Shown here: positions 31,937 to 45,133 of the stretch, piece after piece
Layout: every line of letters begins with the position of its first letter
Numbering within the stretch: position 1 is the first letter of the stretch
Origin: Odontesthes bonariensis
Lineage: Eukaryota > Chordata > Actinopteri > Atheriniformes > Atherinopsidae
Direction of reading: 5' to 3'
Length of the DNA stretch: 64,000 bases
NCBI RefSeq assembly: GCF_027942865.1
Contig: NC_134520.1
Coordinates: 1,486,501-1,550,500, forward strand
Translations under genes and position numbers: made by a program
The notes under the pieces: generated by a model
The model's database searches: none
What the model was told of the DNA's origin: nothing
The model's input: only the letters and a program-made list of their open reading frames with translations

Positions 31937-34167
31937 ATGGCATTAAAAGAGCTGTTGAACAGACAGGCCCTAGGGCCACATTTTAAGGCCCCAACTTTGA
32001 AAGTCCAGGTTATTTGCAGCCGAGTTCACGCGAGGGTGGTTGCCTGGGACTTCAGCGAAGTCTCAGCAACCCCTCGGTGTACGAAAATGAATAAATCTGT
32101 GGTAATCTCTGATGGCCACAGTGTTACCACCCTGACACTTTTGGAGGAATTTTCCTCCAAAGTGGATGATGGCAAGGGGTACCTTTTGAGAGGGTACACC
32201 TTGAAAGGGGTGTCTCCTCCACGGTGTATATGGGTGGGGAGGGAGACACAATTTTTTAGGAGCTCACCTATCGAGGTGTCAGATGAGCTGAAGAGCCGGG
32301 CCCAGGCTCTCCTATTTCCCGAGTCCACGGTGACAGCTCTGGAAAAAATCCACCAGGCAAAGGGCCTCATAACTGTCGTGGGGCAGGTCACAGAAGTAAG
32401 TTAGTTCTATGTAAAGATGAAACATCATATCATAATGCACAGAGATAAATCAACATAACAAAGTTAAAAGCACCTGCTGTCAGCCAACTTTGCTAATCTT
32501 CATGCAATTTAAGGAAGAAGAGTATTTGATAAGATAACAGTGAAAATCTGTCATTTTACCATCAACTTTTTAGAACGCTTCTGTAATTATTCATCAGGCC
32601 TGGATAAAATGATCTAATTGACTGACTGCTGTAAGTATGTATGGTGTTATACTGTTATTAACACTTTCATCCATTTTGTTTTTTAGTTATCTGCAATAAA
32701 GAAGATTATAATGGGGAGAGAGCAGGTCCCAATGAGGACCCTGCAGCTTCAGGAGGTAAGACGAGACATTGTGAAGAGGACAAGGATTGGGTGGGAGAAA
32801 CAGACTTCTGAACAATTGAACAAACTGATATTGTCAGATCTGCTTTTTAATGCACTCAAGTTTAATATTTTCTACAGTCGGCCTGGAATTGTGGCATGTG
32901 CTAAAGTTCTTTTCATATATATCTAAAAATAACACACTCACCCCCCTATGTTTACTCAAGCCAGTTGTATTATAATTACAGAGCAGTACTCTATGAGGAC
33001 TATAACCATAACAATCTATTTTATGTACAGGGTGCAGCCAAGGTTGACGTGGCCCTCTGGAGGGAGGTGGCCATCTCCAAGCTGGAAGTTGGGGCCACCC
33101 TCAAGATCAGCCATCTCAAAAAGGGGAAGTCGGTATACGAGGACCAGCTGAATAGCACCAATTATTCAGTGGTGGAGGTAAATTTTTAAATGATGAGAAC
33201 ATAGAACAATTATAACAATAAAGGCACCACAGTAAATAGTATATATTTTCTAATAGATAAATGATGATACATGAATAATGACTCAAAGGTGTTTCGTAAA
33301 CACTTTTGTTAATACCAAATACACATTACTTATTCTTTGGTGAAAATGCCATCTTTAAATGCACTACAGCCACTAAAACACTTCATAATTCACCCAAAAC
33401 TGACTTGTGCTGCCATAATTATGATAAAAAAAATAAAGTAACCCGGCAAAACTATCCATCCATCCATTTTCTACACCCGTTTAATGCAACTCATGGTCAT
33501 GAGGGGATTGGCGCCTAATCCCAGTCACCATTGGGTGAGAGGCAGGGTACACCGTGGACAGGTCGCCAGTCCATCACAGAGACACACCAGACAAACAACC
33601 ACACACACTCACCCCCAGGGACGATTTTAGAGACACCAGTTAACCTGACGTGCATGTTTCTGGATGATGGGAGGAAGCCAGAGTACCCGGAGAGAACCCA
33701 CACATACATACAACCATACAGAAAGAAAGTGAACATGGAACCCTCTTGCTGTGAGGTGACAGTGCTAACCACCACACCACCCCAGAAAAACTAGTCGAGA
33801 ACTAAACGTTTAAAAAGCTAAAGAGCACTAACGTGTATACATCACAGATGTAAATGGGGCTTGTATCCCCCATTTTGTTGATATGATAACATATTATCAT
33901 GTTGATGAGACTAATTTGTTGTTTCCCTCACAGATGCTTAGTGCCAGTCCAACGTCGGCCTTGGCCATTGAGGTCCTCGGGGTTATAGAGGGGGAGATGG
34001 AGGGCATGGTGGACCTCATCCTGGGAGATGACTCCCAGGTGAGCCTCAGTGGTGCTCTCTGGGAGCCAATGGAAGAGCTCCTCGCAAAGGGGAGGCTCTT
34101 TGTGGACCTCCAAATGAGGGGGAAAACTGTCGAAGTCATAAAAGTGGTGGAGGCTCCACCTCATTAA
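31937..34167 (+). CDS. RPA-like OB-fold protein, four coding exons (302 aa)
   Basis: Exons: 31937-32395, 32687-32755, 33031-33177, 33934-34167, all with canonical AG/GT borders and all phase 0, giving 153+23+49+77 codons before a TAA. The ATG is two bases after the acceptor at 31935. The protein starts MALKELLNRQ and shows two OB-fold-like segments: about 20-115 (KVQVICSRVHARVV, LLRGYTLKGV) and about 138-225 (GLITVVGQVTE, VDVALWREVAISKLEVGATL, QLNSTNYSVVEV). The latter matches the pattern of RPA70 DNA-binding domains, so ssDNA binding in replication or repair is inferred. The C-terminal 77 residues are acidic and unrecognised. AATAAA follows the stop by 66 bp. It may be a host gene or a transposon-associated RPA-like gene. 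The domain call is by eye. Confidence 0.75.
33454..33786 (-). repeat. teleost SINE/LINE-tail repeat in intron 3
   Basis: This is the same dispersed repeat family as 31235-31463, in minus orientation: tccatccatccattttctac, then acaccgtggacaggtcgcca, agagtacccggagagaaccc and ctaaccaccacaccaccc. It sits between coding exons 3 and 4. Confidence 0.8.
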
Positions 34168-34232
34168 TTGTATTTCAGTTTTAAATCAGTTCTTTTTTTG
34201 TTTATTTGTTTGTATTTTGTTTGTTTTTCATT

Positions 34233-34238
34233 AATAAA
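34233..34238 (+). terminator. polyadenylation signal of OB-fold gene
   Basis: AATAAA lies 66 bases after the stop codon, followed by a T/GT-rich stretch. Copy B of the Helitron begins about 240 bp further on. Confidence 0.7.
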
Positions 34239-34482
34239 TGTTTATTCAGTATTGGATTCAGCTATTTTTTTACTGACATAGTCATATACCTCTCCTAAAA
34301 GGTTTAAATGAGCCAGTAAAGCATCATAGAAAGAGCAAAGAGCAGTTCCACTGTGCATGGGGACATGGTAATACACATCAGTCACATGATTTAATTGAAT
34401 GAAATATCAAATTGATGTATTTATTAAACAATTATACATTATACTTAAAGCTAGTGAAACATCTTCAGTTTAAAGATTTTTA

Positions 34483-35331
34483 AAGATTTGCGCCACACAG
34501 TCGTCACTTCTTGGAACTTCCCGAAGGTCCTGTGAACATCTGGTTTTCATTCGCGCTCTCCCTGAAGGTAATTGACGCTCCCCATCTGTCATCAATTTAA
34601 TGAACTATGAAAGTTTAGCTGTTTACATAAATTACATAAGTTGTATTTAACTGCAACTGAATGAAAATAAAATGCAGTGTTAGTGTAAAAACATTCAATC
34701 AACAGAATGTTAGAATAGAGTTAACAGGTACAATTACTTCAGGTTGTAACAATGTTTAAACTGATAGGAGTTGTCAGAATATGATTCTTTCTAAATTATT
34801 TTTGAAGGTGAACATTAAAATATAAATAACTGTAACATGATTTAATTAAAAGAAATATCTACATTTTGTATTTGGAATACTCGTCATTGGAAAGAAATGT
34901 CTGAGTGCCCCTGAACGTCTCTGAACATTATACGGCTTATTGGATAGCCCATCGGCCCACTCTTCTTCGTTTGCAAAGGTAAGTGTGACGCTGTCTGACT
35001 CTGTCTTTCCCAAATGATGAATTTATGAACTCTCAAACACTTTTGCTGTTTAAATCAGTGACATAAGTAGTTTTTAACAGCAACTGAATGAAAATAAAGC
35101 AAAAAACAGCTACACATCTTATTCTGTGAGCCACATAACATTTTGGCTAGCTACGGTTAGTGTTAGCATCAATGCTAACTTTCAACGGTCGCTTTGTAAA
35201 GCGGCTCGATAAGTCTGAGAGGTCTTAACAAGCAATACGATTTGAAACTATCTATAATGGTCTCTTCTTAGTTTTAATCAACAGTTTCTGGCAATGTTCA
35301 CGTTACTAAAGGAATACTGAATAATGTTAGA
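34483..35331 (+). other. 5' end of copy B leader, no coding sequence
   Basis: This segment matches the start of copy C (59262-60116). It contains candidate splice donors (gaag-GTAATT near 34567 and caaag-GTAAGT at 34979) and a short inverted pair gttagcat/atgctaac near 35162. No reading frame of note. Confidence 0.5.
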
Positions 35332-38300
35332 GCTAATATCTGTTTCTGAACCGTGTGTTAGTGAGTCTCAGCTGGAGGTGTGTTCAGCCTAATATCTGTT
35401 TCTGAACCGTGTGTTAGTGAGTCTCAGCTGGAGGTGTGTTCAGCCTAATATCTGTTTCTGAACCGTGTGTTAGTGAGTCTATCAGCTGGAGGTGTGTTCA
35501 GCCTAATATCTGTTTCTGAACCGTGTGTTAGTGAGTCTCAGCTGGAGGTGTGTTCAGCCTAATATCTGTTTCTGAACCGTGTGTTAGTGAGTCTATCAGC
35601 TGGAGGTGTGTTCAGCCTAATATCTGTTTCTGAACCGTGTGTTAGTGAGTCTATCAGTTGGAGGTGTGTTCAGCCTAATATCTGTTTCTGAACCGTGTGT
35701 TAGTGAGTCTATCAGCTGGAGGTGTGTTCAGCCTAATATCTGTTTCTGAACCGTGTGTTAGTGAGTCTCAGCTGGAGGTGTGTTCAGCCTAATATCTGTT
35801 TCTGAACCGTGTGTTAGTGAGTCTCAGCTGGAGGTGTGTTCAGCCTAATATCTGTTTCTGAACCGTGTGTTAGTGAGTCTCAGCTGGAGGTGTGTTCAGC
35901 CTAATATCTGTTTCTGAACCGTGTGTTAGTGAGTCTATCAGCTGGAGGTGTGTTCAGCCTAATATCTGTTTCTGAACCGTGTGTTAGTGAGTCTATCAGC
36001 TGGAGGTGTGTTCAGCCTAATATCTGTTTCTGAACCGTGTGTTAGTGAGTCTATCAGCTGGAGGTGTGTTCAGCCTAATATCTGTTTCTGAACCGTGTGT
36101 TAGTGAGTCTATCAGCTGGAGGTGTGTTCAGCCTAATATCTGTTTCTGAACCGTGTGTTAGTGAGTCTCAGCTGGAGGTGTGTTCAGCCTAATATCTGTT
36201 TCTGAACCGTGTGTTAGTGAGTCTCAGCTGGAGGTGTGTTCAGCCTAATATCTGTTTCTGAACCGTGTGTTAGTGAGTCTCAGCTGGAGGTGTGTTCAGC
36301 CTAATATCTGTTTCTGAACCGTGTGTTAGTGAGTCTCAGCTGGAGGTGTGTTCAGCCTAATATCTGTTTCTGAACCGTGTGTTAGTGAGTCTCAGCTGGA
36401 GGTGTGTTCAGCCTAATATCTGTTTCTGAACCGTGTGTTAGTGAGTCTCAGCTGGAGGTGTGTTCAGCCTAATATCTGTTTCTGAACCGTGTGTTAGTGA
36501 GTCTATCAGCTGGAGGTGTGTTCAGCCTAATATCTGTTTCTGAACCGTGTGTTAGTGAGTCTATCAGCTGGAGGTGTGTTCAGCCTAATATCTGTTTCTG
36601 AACCGTGTGTTAGTGAGTCTATCAGCTGGAGGTGTGTTCAGCCTAATATCTGTTTCTGAACCGTGTGTTAGTGAGTCTATCAGCTGGAGGTGTGTTCAGC
36701 CTAATATCTGTTTCTGAACCGTGTGTTAGTGAGTCTCAGCTGGAGGTGTGTTCAGCCTAATATCTGTTTCTGAACCGTGTGTTAGTGAGTCTATCAGCTG
36801 GAGGTGTGTTCAGCCTAATATCTGTTTCTGAACCGTGTGTTAGTGAGTCTCAGCTGGAGGTGTGTTCAGCCTAATATCTGTTTCTGAACCGTGTGTTAGT
36901 GAGTCTATCAGCTGGAGGTGTGTTCAGCCTAATATCTGTTTCTGAACCGTGTGTTAGTGAGTCTATCAGCTGGAGGTGTGTTCAGCCTAATATCTGTTTC
37001 TGAACCGTGTGTTAGTGAGTCTATCAGTTGGAGGTGTGTTCAGCCTAATATCTGTTTCTGAACCGTGTGTTAGTGAGTCTATCAGTTGGAGGTGTGTTCA
37101 GCCTAATATCTGTTTCTGAACCGTGTGTTAGTGAGTCTCAGCTGGAGGTGTGTTCAGCCTAATATCTGTTTCTGAACCGTGTGTTAGTGAGTCTATCAGC
37201 TGGAGGTGTGTTCAGCCTAATATCTGTTTCTGAACCGTGTGTTAGTGAGTCTCAGCTGGAGGTGTGTTCAGCCTAATATCTGTTTCTGAACCGTGTGTTA
37301 GTGAGTCTATCAGCTGGAGGTGTGTTCAGCCTAATATCTGTTTCTGAACCGTGTGTTAGTGAGTCTATCAGCTGGAGGTGTGTTCAGCCTAATATCTGTT
37401 TCTGAACCGTGTGTTAGTGAGTCTCAGCTGGAGGTGTGTTCAGCCTAATATCTGTTTCTGAACCGTGTGTTAGTGAGTCTATCAGCTGGAGGTGTGTTCA
37501 GCCTAATATCTGTTTCTGAACCGTGTGTTAGTGAGTCTATCAGCTGGAGGTGTGTTCAGCCTAATATCTGTTTCTGAACCGTGTGTTAGTGAGTCTATCA
37601 GCTGGAGGTGTGTTCAGCCTAATATCTGTTTCTGAACCGTGTGTTAGTGAGTCTATCAGCTGGAGGTGTGTTCAGCCTAATATCTGTTTCTGAACCGTGT
37701 GTTAGTGAGTCTATCAGCTGGAGGTGTGTTCAGCCTAATATCTGTTTCTGAACCGTGTGTTAGTGAGTCTATCAGCTGGAGGTGTGTTCAGCCTAATATC
37801 TGTTTCTGAACCGTGTGTTAGTGAGTCTATCAGCTGGAGGTGTGTTCAGCCTAATATCTGTTTCTGAACCGTGTGTTAGTGAGTCTATCAGTTGGAGGTG
37901 TGTTCAGCCTAATATCTGTTTCTGAACCGTGTGTTAGTGAGTCTATCAGCTGGAGGTGTGTTCAGCCTAATATCTGTTTCTGAACCGTGTGTTAGTGAGT
38001 CTATCAGTTGGAGGTGTGTTCAGCCTAATATCTGTTTCTGAACCGTGTGTTAGTGAGTCTCAGCTGGAGGTGTGTTCAGCCTAATATCTGTTTCTGAACC
38101 GTGTGTTAGTGAGTCTATCAGCTGGAGGTGTGTTCAGCCTAATATCTGTTTCTGAACCGTGTGTTAGTGAGTCTATCAGCTGGAGGTGTGTTCAGCCTAA
38201 TATCTGTTTCTGAACCGTGTGTTAGTGAGTCTATCAGCTGGAGGTGTGTTCAGCCTAATATCTGTTTCTGAACCGTGTGTTAGTGAGTCTCAGCTGGAGG

Positions 38301-40432
38301 TGTGTTCAGCCTAATATCTGTTTCTGAACCGTGTGTTAGTGAGTCTATCAGCTGGAGGTGTGTTCAGCCTAATATCTGTTTCTGAACCGTGTGTTAGTGA
38401 GTCTCAGCTGGAGGTGTGTTCAGCCTAATATCTGTTTCTGAACCGTGTGTTAGTGAGTCTATCAGCTGGAGGTGTGTTCAGCCTAATATCTGTTTCTGAA
38501 CCGTGTGTTAGTGAGTCTATCAGTTGGAGGTGTGTTCAGCCTAATATCTGTTTCTGAACCGTGTGTTAGTGAGTCTCAGCTGGAGGTGTGTTCAGCCTAA
38601 TATCTGTTTCTGAACCGTGTGTTAGTGAGTCTATCAGCTGGAGGTGTGTTCAGCCTAATATCTGTTTCTGAACCGTGTGTTAGTGAGTCTCAGCTGGAGG
38701 TGTGTTCAGCCTAATATCTGTTTCTGAACCGTGTGTTAGTGAGTCTCAGCTGGAGGTGTGTTCAGCCTAATATCTGTTTCTGAACCGTGTGTTAGTGAGT
38801 CTATCAGCTGGAGGTGTGTTCAGCCTAATATCTGTTTCTGAACCGTGTGTTAGTGAGTCTATCAGCTGGAGGTGTGTTCAGCCTAATATCTGTTTCTGAA
38901 CCGTGTGTTAGTGAGTCTCAGCTGGAGGTGTGTTCAGCCTAATATCTGTTTCTGAACCGTGTGTTAGTGAGTCTATCAGCTGGAGGTGTGTTCAGCCTAA
39001 TATCTGTTTCTGAACCGTGTGTTAGTGAGTCTATCAGCTGGAGGTGTGTTCAGCCTAATATCTGTTTCTGAACCGTGTGTTAGTGAGTCTATCAGCTGGA
39101 GGTGTGTTCAGCCTAATATCTGTTTCTGAACCGTGTGTTAGTGAGTCTATCAGCTGGAGGTGTGTTCAGCCTAATATCTGTTTCTGAACCGTGTGTTAGT
39201 GAGTCTATCAGCTGGAGGTGTGTTCAGCCTAATATCTGTTTCTGAACCGTGTGTTAGTGAGTCTATCAGCTGGAGGTGTGTTCAGCCTAATATCTGTTTC
39301 TGAACCGTGTGTTAGTGAGTCTATCAGCTGGAGGTGTGTTCAGCCTAATATCTGTTTCTGAACCGTGTGTTAGTGAGTCTCAGCTGGAGGTGTGTTCAGC
39401 CTAATATCTGTTTCTGAACCGTGTGTTAGTGAGTCTATCAGCTGGAGGTGTGTTCAGCCTAATATCTGTTTCTGAACCGTGTGTTAGTGAGTCTATCAGC
39501 TGGAGGTGTGTTCAGCCTAATATCTGTTTCTGAACCGTGTGTTAGTGAGTCTCAGCTGGAGGTGTGTTCAGCCTAATATCTGTTTCTGAACCGTGTGTTA
39601 GTGAGTCTATCAGCTGGAGGTGTGTTCAGCCTAATATCTGTTTCTGAACCGTGTGTTAGTGAGTCTATCAGCTGGAGGTGTGTTCAGCCTAATATCTGTT
39701 TCTGAACCGTGTGTTAGTGAGTCTATCAGCTGGAGGTGTGTTCAGCCTAATATCTGTTTCTGAACCGTGTGTTAGTGAGTCTATCAGCTGGAGGTGTGTT
39801 CAGCCTAATATCTGTTTCTGAACCGTGTGTTAGTGAGTCTATCAGCTGGAGGTGTGTTCAGCCTAATATCTGTTTCTGAACCGTGTGTTAGTGAGTCTAT
39901 CAGCTGGAGGTGTGTTCAGCCTAATATCTGTTTCTGAACCGTGTGTTAGTGAGTCTATCAGCTGGAGGTGTGTTCAGCCTAATATCTGTTTCTGAACCGT
40001 GTGTTAGTGAGTCTATCAGCTGGAGGTGTGTTCAGCCTAATATCTGTTTCTGAACCGTGTGTTAGTGAGTCTATCAGCTGGAGGTGTGTTCAGCCTAATA
40101 TCTGTTTCTGAACCGTGTGTTAGTGAGTCTCAGCTGGAGGTGTGTTCAGCCTAATATCTGTTTCTGAACCGTGTGTTAGTGAGTCTATCAGCTGGAGGTG
40201 TGTTCAGCCTAATATCTGTTTCTGAACCGTGTGTTAGTGAGTCTCAGCTGGAGGTGTGTTCAGCCTAATATCTGTTTCTGAACCGTGTGTTAGTGAGTCT
40301 CAGCTGGAGGTGTGTTCAGCCTAATATCTGTTTCTGAACCGTGTGTTAGTGAGTCTCAGCTGGAGGTGTGTTCAGCCTAATATCTGTTTCTGAACCGTGT
40401 GTTAGTGAGTCTATCAGCTGGAGGTGTGTTCA
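35332..40432 (+). repeat. giant 56/58-bp minisatellite in leader of copy B
   Basis: About 89 head-to-tail units of cctaatatctgtttctgaac...gtgtgttcag. Units come in two lengths, 56 bp (gagtctcagc) and 58 bp (gagtctatcagc), in an irregular order, with a rarer agttgg variant. Otherwise they are almost identical, which points to recent expansion. Copies A (about 165-235) and C (about 60117-60190) contain a single diverged unit at the same position. The count is array length divided by unit length. Confidence 0.97.
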
Positions 40433-40719
40433 CGGAGAATTGAGGTCTGTGTCATTGAAAGTTCATGTGAGAAAATAATAAACACAGACCCAGTGATGCT
40501 CACGAAGCAAAAAACTGGTCCTATTAAATAACATGCACCAGATGATTTTAACGTCTCTGTAACTGAGACATGATAGTAAATCTATTTAAATTCCTGAATG
40601 TAAATGATCAGAGAGACAGACACAGCTGATAATGAGCAGTATTCTCCCTCTGTGTTCAGGTGGTTCAGGTTGATTCAGTGTTTCCACTCGGATAACTAAC
40701 AGATTGTGTCTTTCCTCAG

Positions 40720-42881
40720 ACTGAGAGAGAACATTGATCCTTGCTTTGGCTGGTAAGTACAGAGTTATTGGAACGTTAAACAGGCTGTAGATCACAACAG
40801 CTGACTGAGTTAATATGTTCTGTATTTAAAGATAATTGAACTCTGATCAGATGAACTTTATTTGGGATACATCAGTTTGTGAGTGAATTTCCTCCTGAAC
40901 ACAGAAATATTCTGTCCACACTTACTGAAGCTTTTAGGAAACATCTTCACTTTGTTGGTAAATTTTCTGACACCACTGTTGTATTCAGATACTGTCACCT
41001 GGAAATACTGAATGAATGTGTGGACTGGTGGTGATTATACTGTGTGCATTAATGTATGTTTTACTGACAGTTTTAGTCCAAACCTTCCATTCAGACTGAA
41101 ATATCTCAAGTGTTTCCAGTTAAAGCGAGTCTCCCATGTCAGCAGAAAGTAATTCCTTATTTCTGTAAAATCCCCATTTTACTGTCCTGTTCCTGTGGGC
41201 AGTGTCACTCAGTGGGTCCACATGATGAGAGGAACTCTATTACAGCTATAGTTGGGTTCTGCTCATTATTTGGGCGAGGGTAATTCTCCTTGGATATGTG
41301 GCGGTGAATGAATGGGATCAGAGGCACAAAGCGTGTCATACCCCGGTATGATAGGTGGCGCTGTACCCATTCCAGCTGTTGCTAATAGAGCCACTTCCTG
41401 TTGACCTCTTCACCACCACCAACAACAACAAACTCAGGCGTTGGAGAAAGATGGAGAACGCAGAGCCAGATGAAGCTACGTCCCTCTACATTTGCTCTGT
41501 GATGAGCTGCTTGTTGCACAAACTCGATGCCCAACGGAGCATTCTCCATCGCGTTGTTTGTTTCTTTCTGACGGCGACAACAACAGGAATATCGTCTCCT
41601 TTGACTTCCGGGTCACGACCCCGGGAAAACATCTGGAGCATGCGCAGAACGCAAAGTCTGATTCACCACGAGCTTCAGCGTCTACAAGCAGGTTTAATTT
41701 GACTTTAACCCAGTTATCTCGGGGTCTGAATCCCATCCGATCCAGTTCTTAGTCAGACTAAGGTGTCTACATGCACTGAATAACTCAGTCTGATTGGAAT
41801 TTAGCCAATAATCCGATCCAGTTCTTAGTCAGATTAAGGTGTCTACATGCACTGAATAACTCAGTCTGATTGTAATTTAGCCAATAATCCGATCCTTTCA
41901 GTGCCATGTGACCCCACTGAGTGATTGACAGGTAAAGCAGCCAATAGCAGCAGCTCAGCACATGATGTCCACTGCAGGGCAGCTGGCAGAAGATGAGACT
42001 GTGCTGCTTCTAACTTTGTCTCATCGGTTATTTTCTGTGGAAATAAAGCTGAAATGGCAGCACAGCTGAGCTCTCTACATGGTCTGAGTGTGAAAAGCCC
42101 ACAACAGCAGCAGCTCCATGTCCCAGTGACACACAGTCAAAGTTGCACTGTCATTACCTGGTGTTTTATTTAGCTGCTGTGTCCTCAGCTGGAGGAATTT
42201 AACTGACTACTCTCTTTTCCTCCTTTCTTTAGACTAACTGAACTCTGAGCCCTGCTCCTGCTCTGACTGGTGAGGACCAACATTTACTCCCTTGATGGTT
42301 GTGTTCCTGCTACCTGCTCTGTGTCATATGAAGTGGAGCTTCCTGTCAGGGCCCAGCAGACCTTTTCCCTCTCAAACTGCATGAATGAAGTGAAACAGTG
42401 ATCATTAGTCAGAGAACACATTTATTGGTCATGCATACACACAAAAGGTGTCCTCTGCTTTTAACCCATCCAGGCTGGCACCTGTTGACACACACATGCA
42501 CATGCACATACACATGCACATACACACGGTCACACACTCAGAGAGACAGATGCCAACCTGGAGCGGTGGGCAGCCAATCACAGGGCCCACAGCTGATGTG
42601 TTACTGCTCTGTTTTCCATCTGATCCCCAAAGCTTTGGATAGTTTCCATGTTTCTGATCATGAACACATTCAGCCACTCTGAACTGATCATCAACCAACA
42701 ACGTTTAACTACTTCAAGTCCACAAAAGTCTGGCCCAAAGCTCATCCTGTAGAGAGGAGAGCAGAAGCAATCAGCTGTGAGATCAGATGGTGTGTGTGTT
42801 TAGAGTCTTCTGATCTGATACTAACACAGTGTTTCTCTTCTCAGACCCAGAGACCACCGGACCAGAACTCCTGCTTAGCTG
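40720..42881 (+). other. three tiny splice-flanked leader segments, copy B
   Basis: These are the counterparts of the copy A segments, at 40720-40752, 42233-42269 and 42845-42881, with identical lengths (33, 37, 37 nt) and intact AG and GT flanks. A fourth acceptor precedes 43656. Upstream, a strong donor (caaag followed by GTAAGT) ends a candidate earlier exon at 34978. Confidence 0.4.
41355..41702 (+). CDS. small conserved leader ORF, copy B (115 aa, unrecognised)
   Basis: This uninterrupted 115-codon frame starts MALYPFQLL and contains RRWRKMENAEPDE. It is polar and basic in the middle, with a short hydrophobic stretch (VVCFFLTATTTG). There is no membrane segment of normal length and no domain I can name. 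It is conserved in frame with copy C but broken in copy A. It lies between the first two splice-flanked segments, inside what would be an intron if those are exons. Coding status is uncertain. Confidence 0.25.
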   Translation: MALYPFQLLLIEPLPVDLFTTTNNNKLRRWRKMENAEPDEATSLYICSVMSCLLHKLDAQRSILHRVVCFFLTATTTGISSPLTSGSRPRENIWSMRRTQSLIHHELQRLQAGLI

Positions 42882-45133
42882 GTGAGCAGATTTCCAGTCA
42901 GTGAGCTTCAGTCCATCCCATCACTGAGAGCAGGAGTGTTTCACATGTTCACCACAGAGTTTCTGTGGAGTTCACACATGAATGTGAATGTAGTAAAAAC
43001 AGACTGACTGAAGTCATGTTAGAGCCCTGTGAGCTGAGCTGATCAATCTGCTGCAGCTCCATCCTGGTTCATTCATCTATTCAATAAGTCCATCATCACA
43101 TCAGTGAGCAGCTGCTTCACCGCTCCCTCTCAGACTATCTTCAGGGACTGAAAACATGAATCGGCAGAATAACAACCCAGGACTGGAGCTCTCATATGTC
43201 CTGTTGAGTCTTTTTGAGCTGTACTGTCAATCATATTACGCTCTGTGATCAACCAAGAACATTTTGAAAGGTCCAAAGTCCTCATTAAACAATAAACACC
43301 CATCAGGTGTTTCCTGTGGAGAACATCTGGATTGTTCTGCTGGTGTGTCAGCATCCAGTTGGACTGTAATGTGAGCAGAACATGTTGTGTACTGATCTGC
43401 TTCATGTTGAACAAGTCAGTGGCTCTGACGTTCTTCTAACCAAGTCCATGTTTCATGGTACCAGCTGTTTCCACACACATCTGGAAACTTCTATAAATGT
43501 TTTGGACTAATAAGTTTTTATTAAAAAAAAGATAATAATCAGGTCATTTGAAGACATAAATCGCAGCACAGTTTAAGTAGCATTTCCACACATTTCACCT
43601 GTTTTTATCTTTGCTTCATCAAACTGTCTAACTGTTATCTCTTTGTGTCTCCCAGGTGTCCTGCTGTCCACACCATCTCCTTCTCCTCTATCATATTGGC
43701 TGCTCTATCTCTCCTGTCCCATCTCCAAGCTCTATCTAATTTGAGAACTCTTTCTTGTATCCATCTTTCCCCGCTCTATCTAATTTGAGAACTCTTTCTT
43801 GTATCCATCTATCCCCGCTCAATCTGTTTTGAGAACCTTGAGAACTTGAGAACTTGAGAACTTTGAGAACCTGATTTTGAGAACCTGACTTTGAGAACCT
43901 GATTTTGAGAACCTGATTTTGAGAACCTGATTTTGAGAACTGAGGTTGATTGGAACCTTGTCTTGCTGTTTTGTGGATCTGAGACTCTACTCTCACTGCT
44001 CTGTCTTTCCTGTCTACCTCTCTCATACATAGTCTGATAAACTTTGAAATTGGAGAAAAATTGGCACATTTTCATTGACATTTGGCTAAAGTTTGAAATA
44101 TTGTCATACAAACGTGATTCTTAAAGATAAATCTTGATCTTGACAGATTTCTAGATAAATCTAAGACCAAACAGTAACTTGTTTTGGAAAAACTTTTTTG
44201 ATACTAATTGATAATTATTGGCAAATTTTAGGGAGATCAATCAAGAGATTGTTGATCTTTGAATCTATCAATTCCAATTTGAAAACAGTGCTTCCTTAAA
44301 TTGAACAGTTAAGTTTGTTATTGATATATAGAAACACATTTGATAAATTGAAAGAAAAGCACTGCATCTGTTCCTGTGCTGCTGGACTCGCTGCAGGTTA
44401 GTTCATAAGTGTTGGAATAAAACACATCTGTAAGGAGGACTGGAGTGTCTGTGCCGTCTGCTCTGACCTGACCAGAAGTGGAATCCAGCTACCAGAAGCA
44501 TCTGTCATCCCGCTGCTGCTGATCTGCATCGCAACACTTCATATAGAAGAGATTTGAATTCAGCTTGGTCTCAGTAAACTGTCTGTGATTCAGAAGCTAA
44601 GAATAGTGAGAGTCTGTTGACAGATTGGGGCTGAATCTTTAAAATTGTCCGTTCTGTAGCACATTATTTTGAGGTGCATATACTGAAAACATTTTCATAA
44701 TTGATCTTTTCTGCTACATCTAAGTGTTACAACAGTAGTTTTTGCTAAATAATAGTTCTAATTTGGAAGAAAATACCCAAGGACCACTGAGCGTTATTCT
44801 AACCTGACATTTTAAAATCAGTAAGAACTGAGACTTTTATTTGGATACTTTCTTTTCCTATCAGAAAAGTACCGTAACTGAAGTTTTGGTCTGTTGGAAT
44901 CTTCAGATATAACTAACTTTTCTGTGTCATAATAAACTTCTGTTTTTTCTATTTGACAAGAATTTTTCTGCCGTCAATCTTTTTCTAGACATAGTGTGTG
45001 AATCTGCTAACTGAAACCAGCATTGATAAATAGCACAGAGCTACATTTGAAATATTACAACCGAGTAGAAGCCCTGTGTGTTGGTGACATCAGTACAGAC
45101 AAAGTAAGTTTGAGGTTCTGAAGCACAGCAACA

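Larger units (their letters stand above)
40434..45133 (+). other. leader of copy B between minisatellite and transposase
   Basis: Non-coding apart from the small frame at 41355-41702. It holds the splice-flanked segments (40720-42881), the 76-bp duplication (41737-41888), the LINE-like insertion (about 42410-42680) and the 15-bp minisatellite (43829-43940). It lacks about 100 bp present in copies A and C near 3606-3715 (tgttctgcctgtaaag...). Confidence 0.6.

Noticed and set aside
35332..40432. CRISPR-like array
   Set aside because: Units are directly adjacent with no unique spacers, in a vertebrate transposon context. It is a minisatellite.
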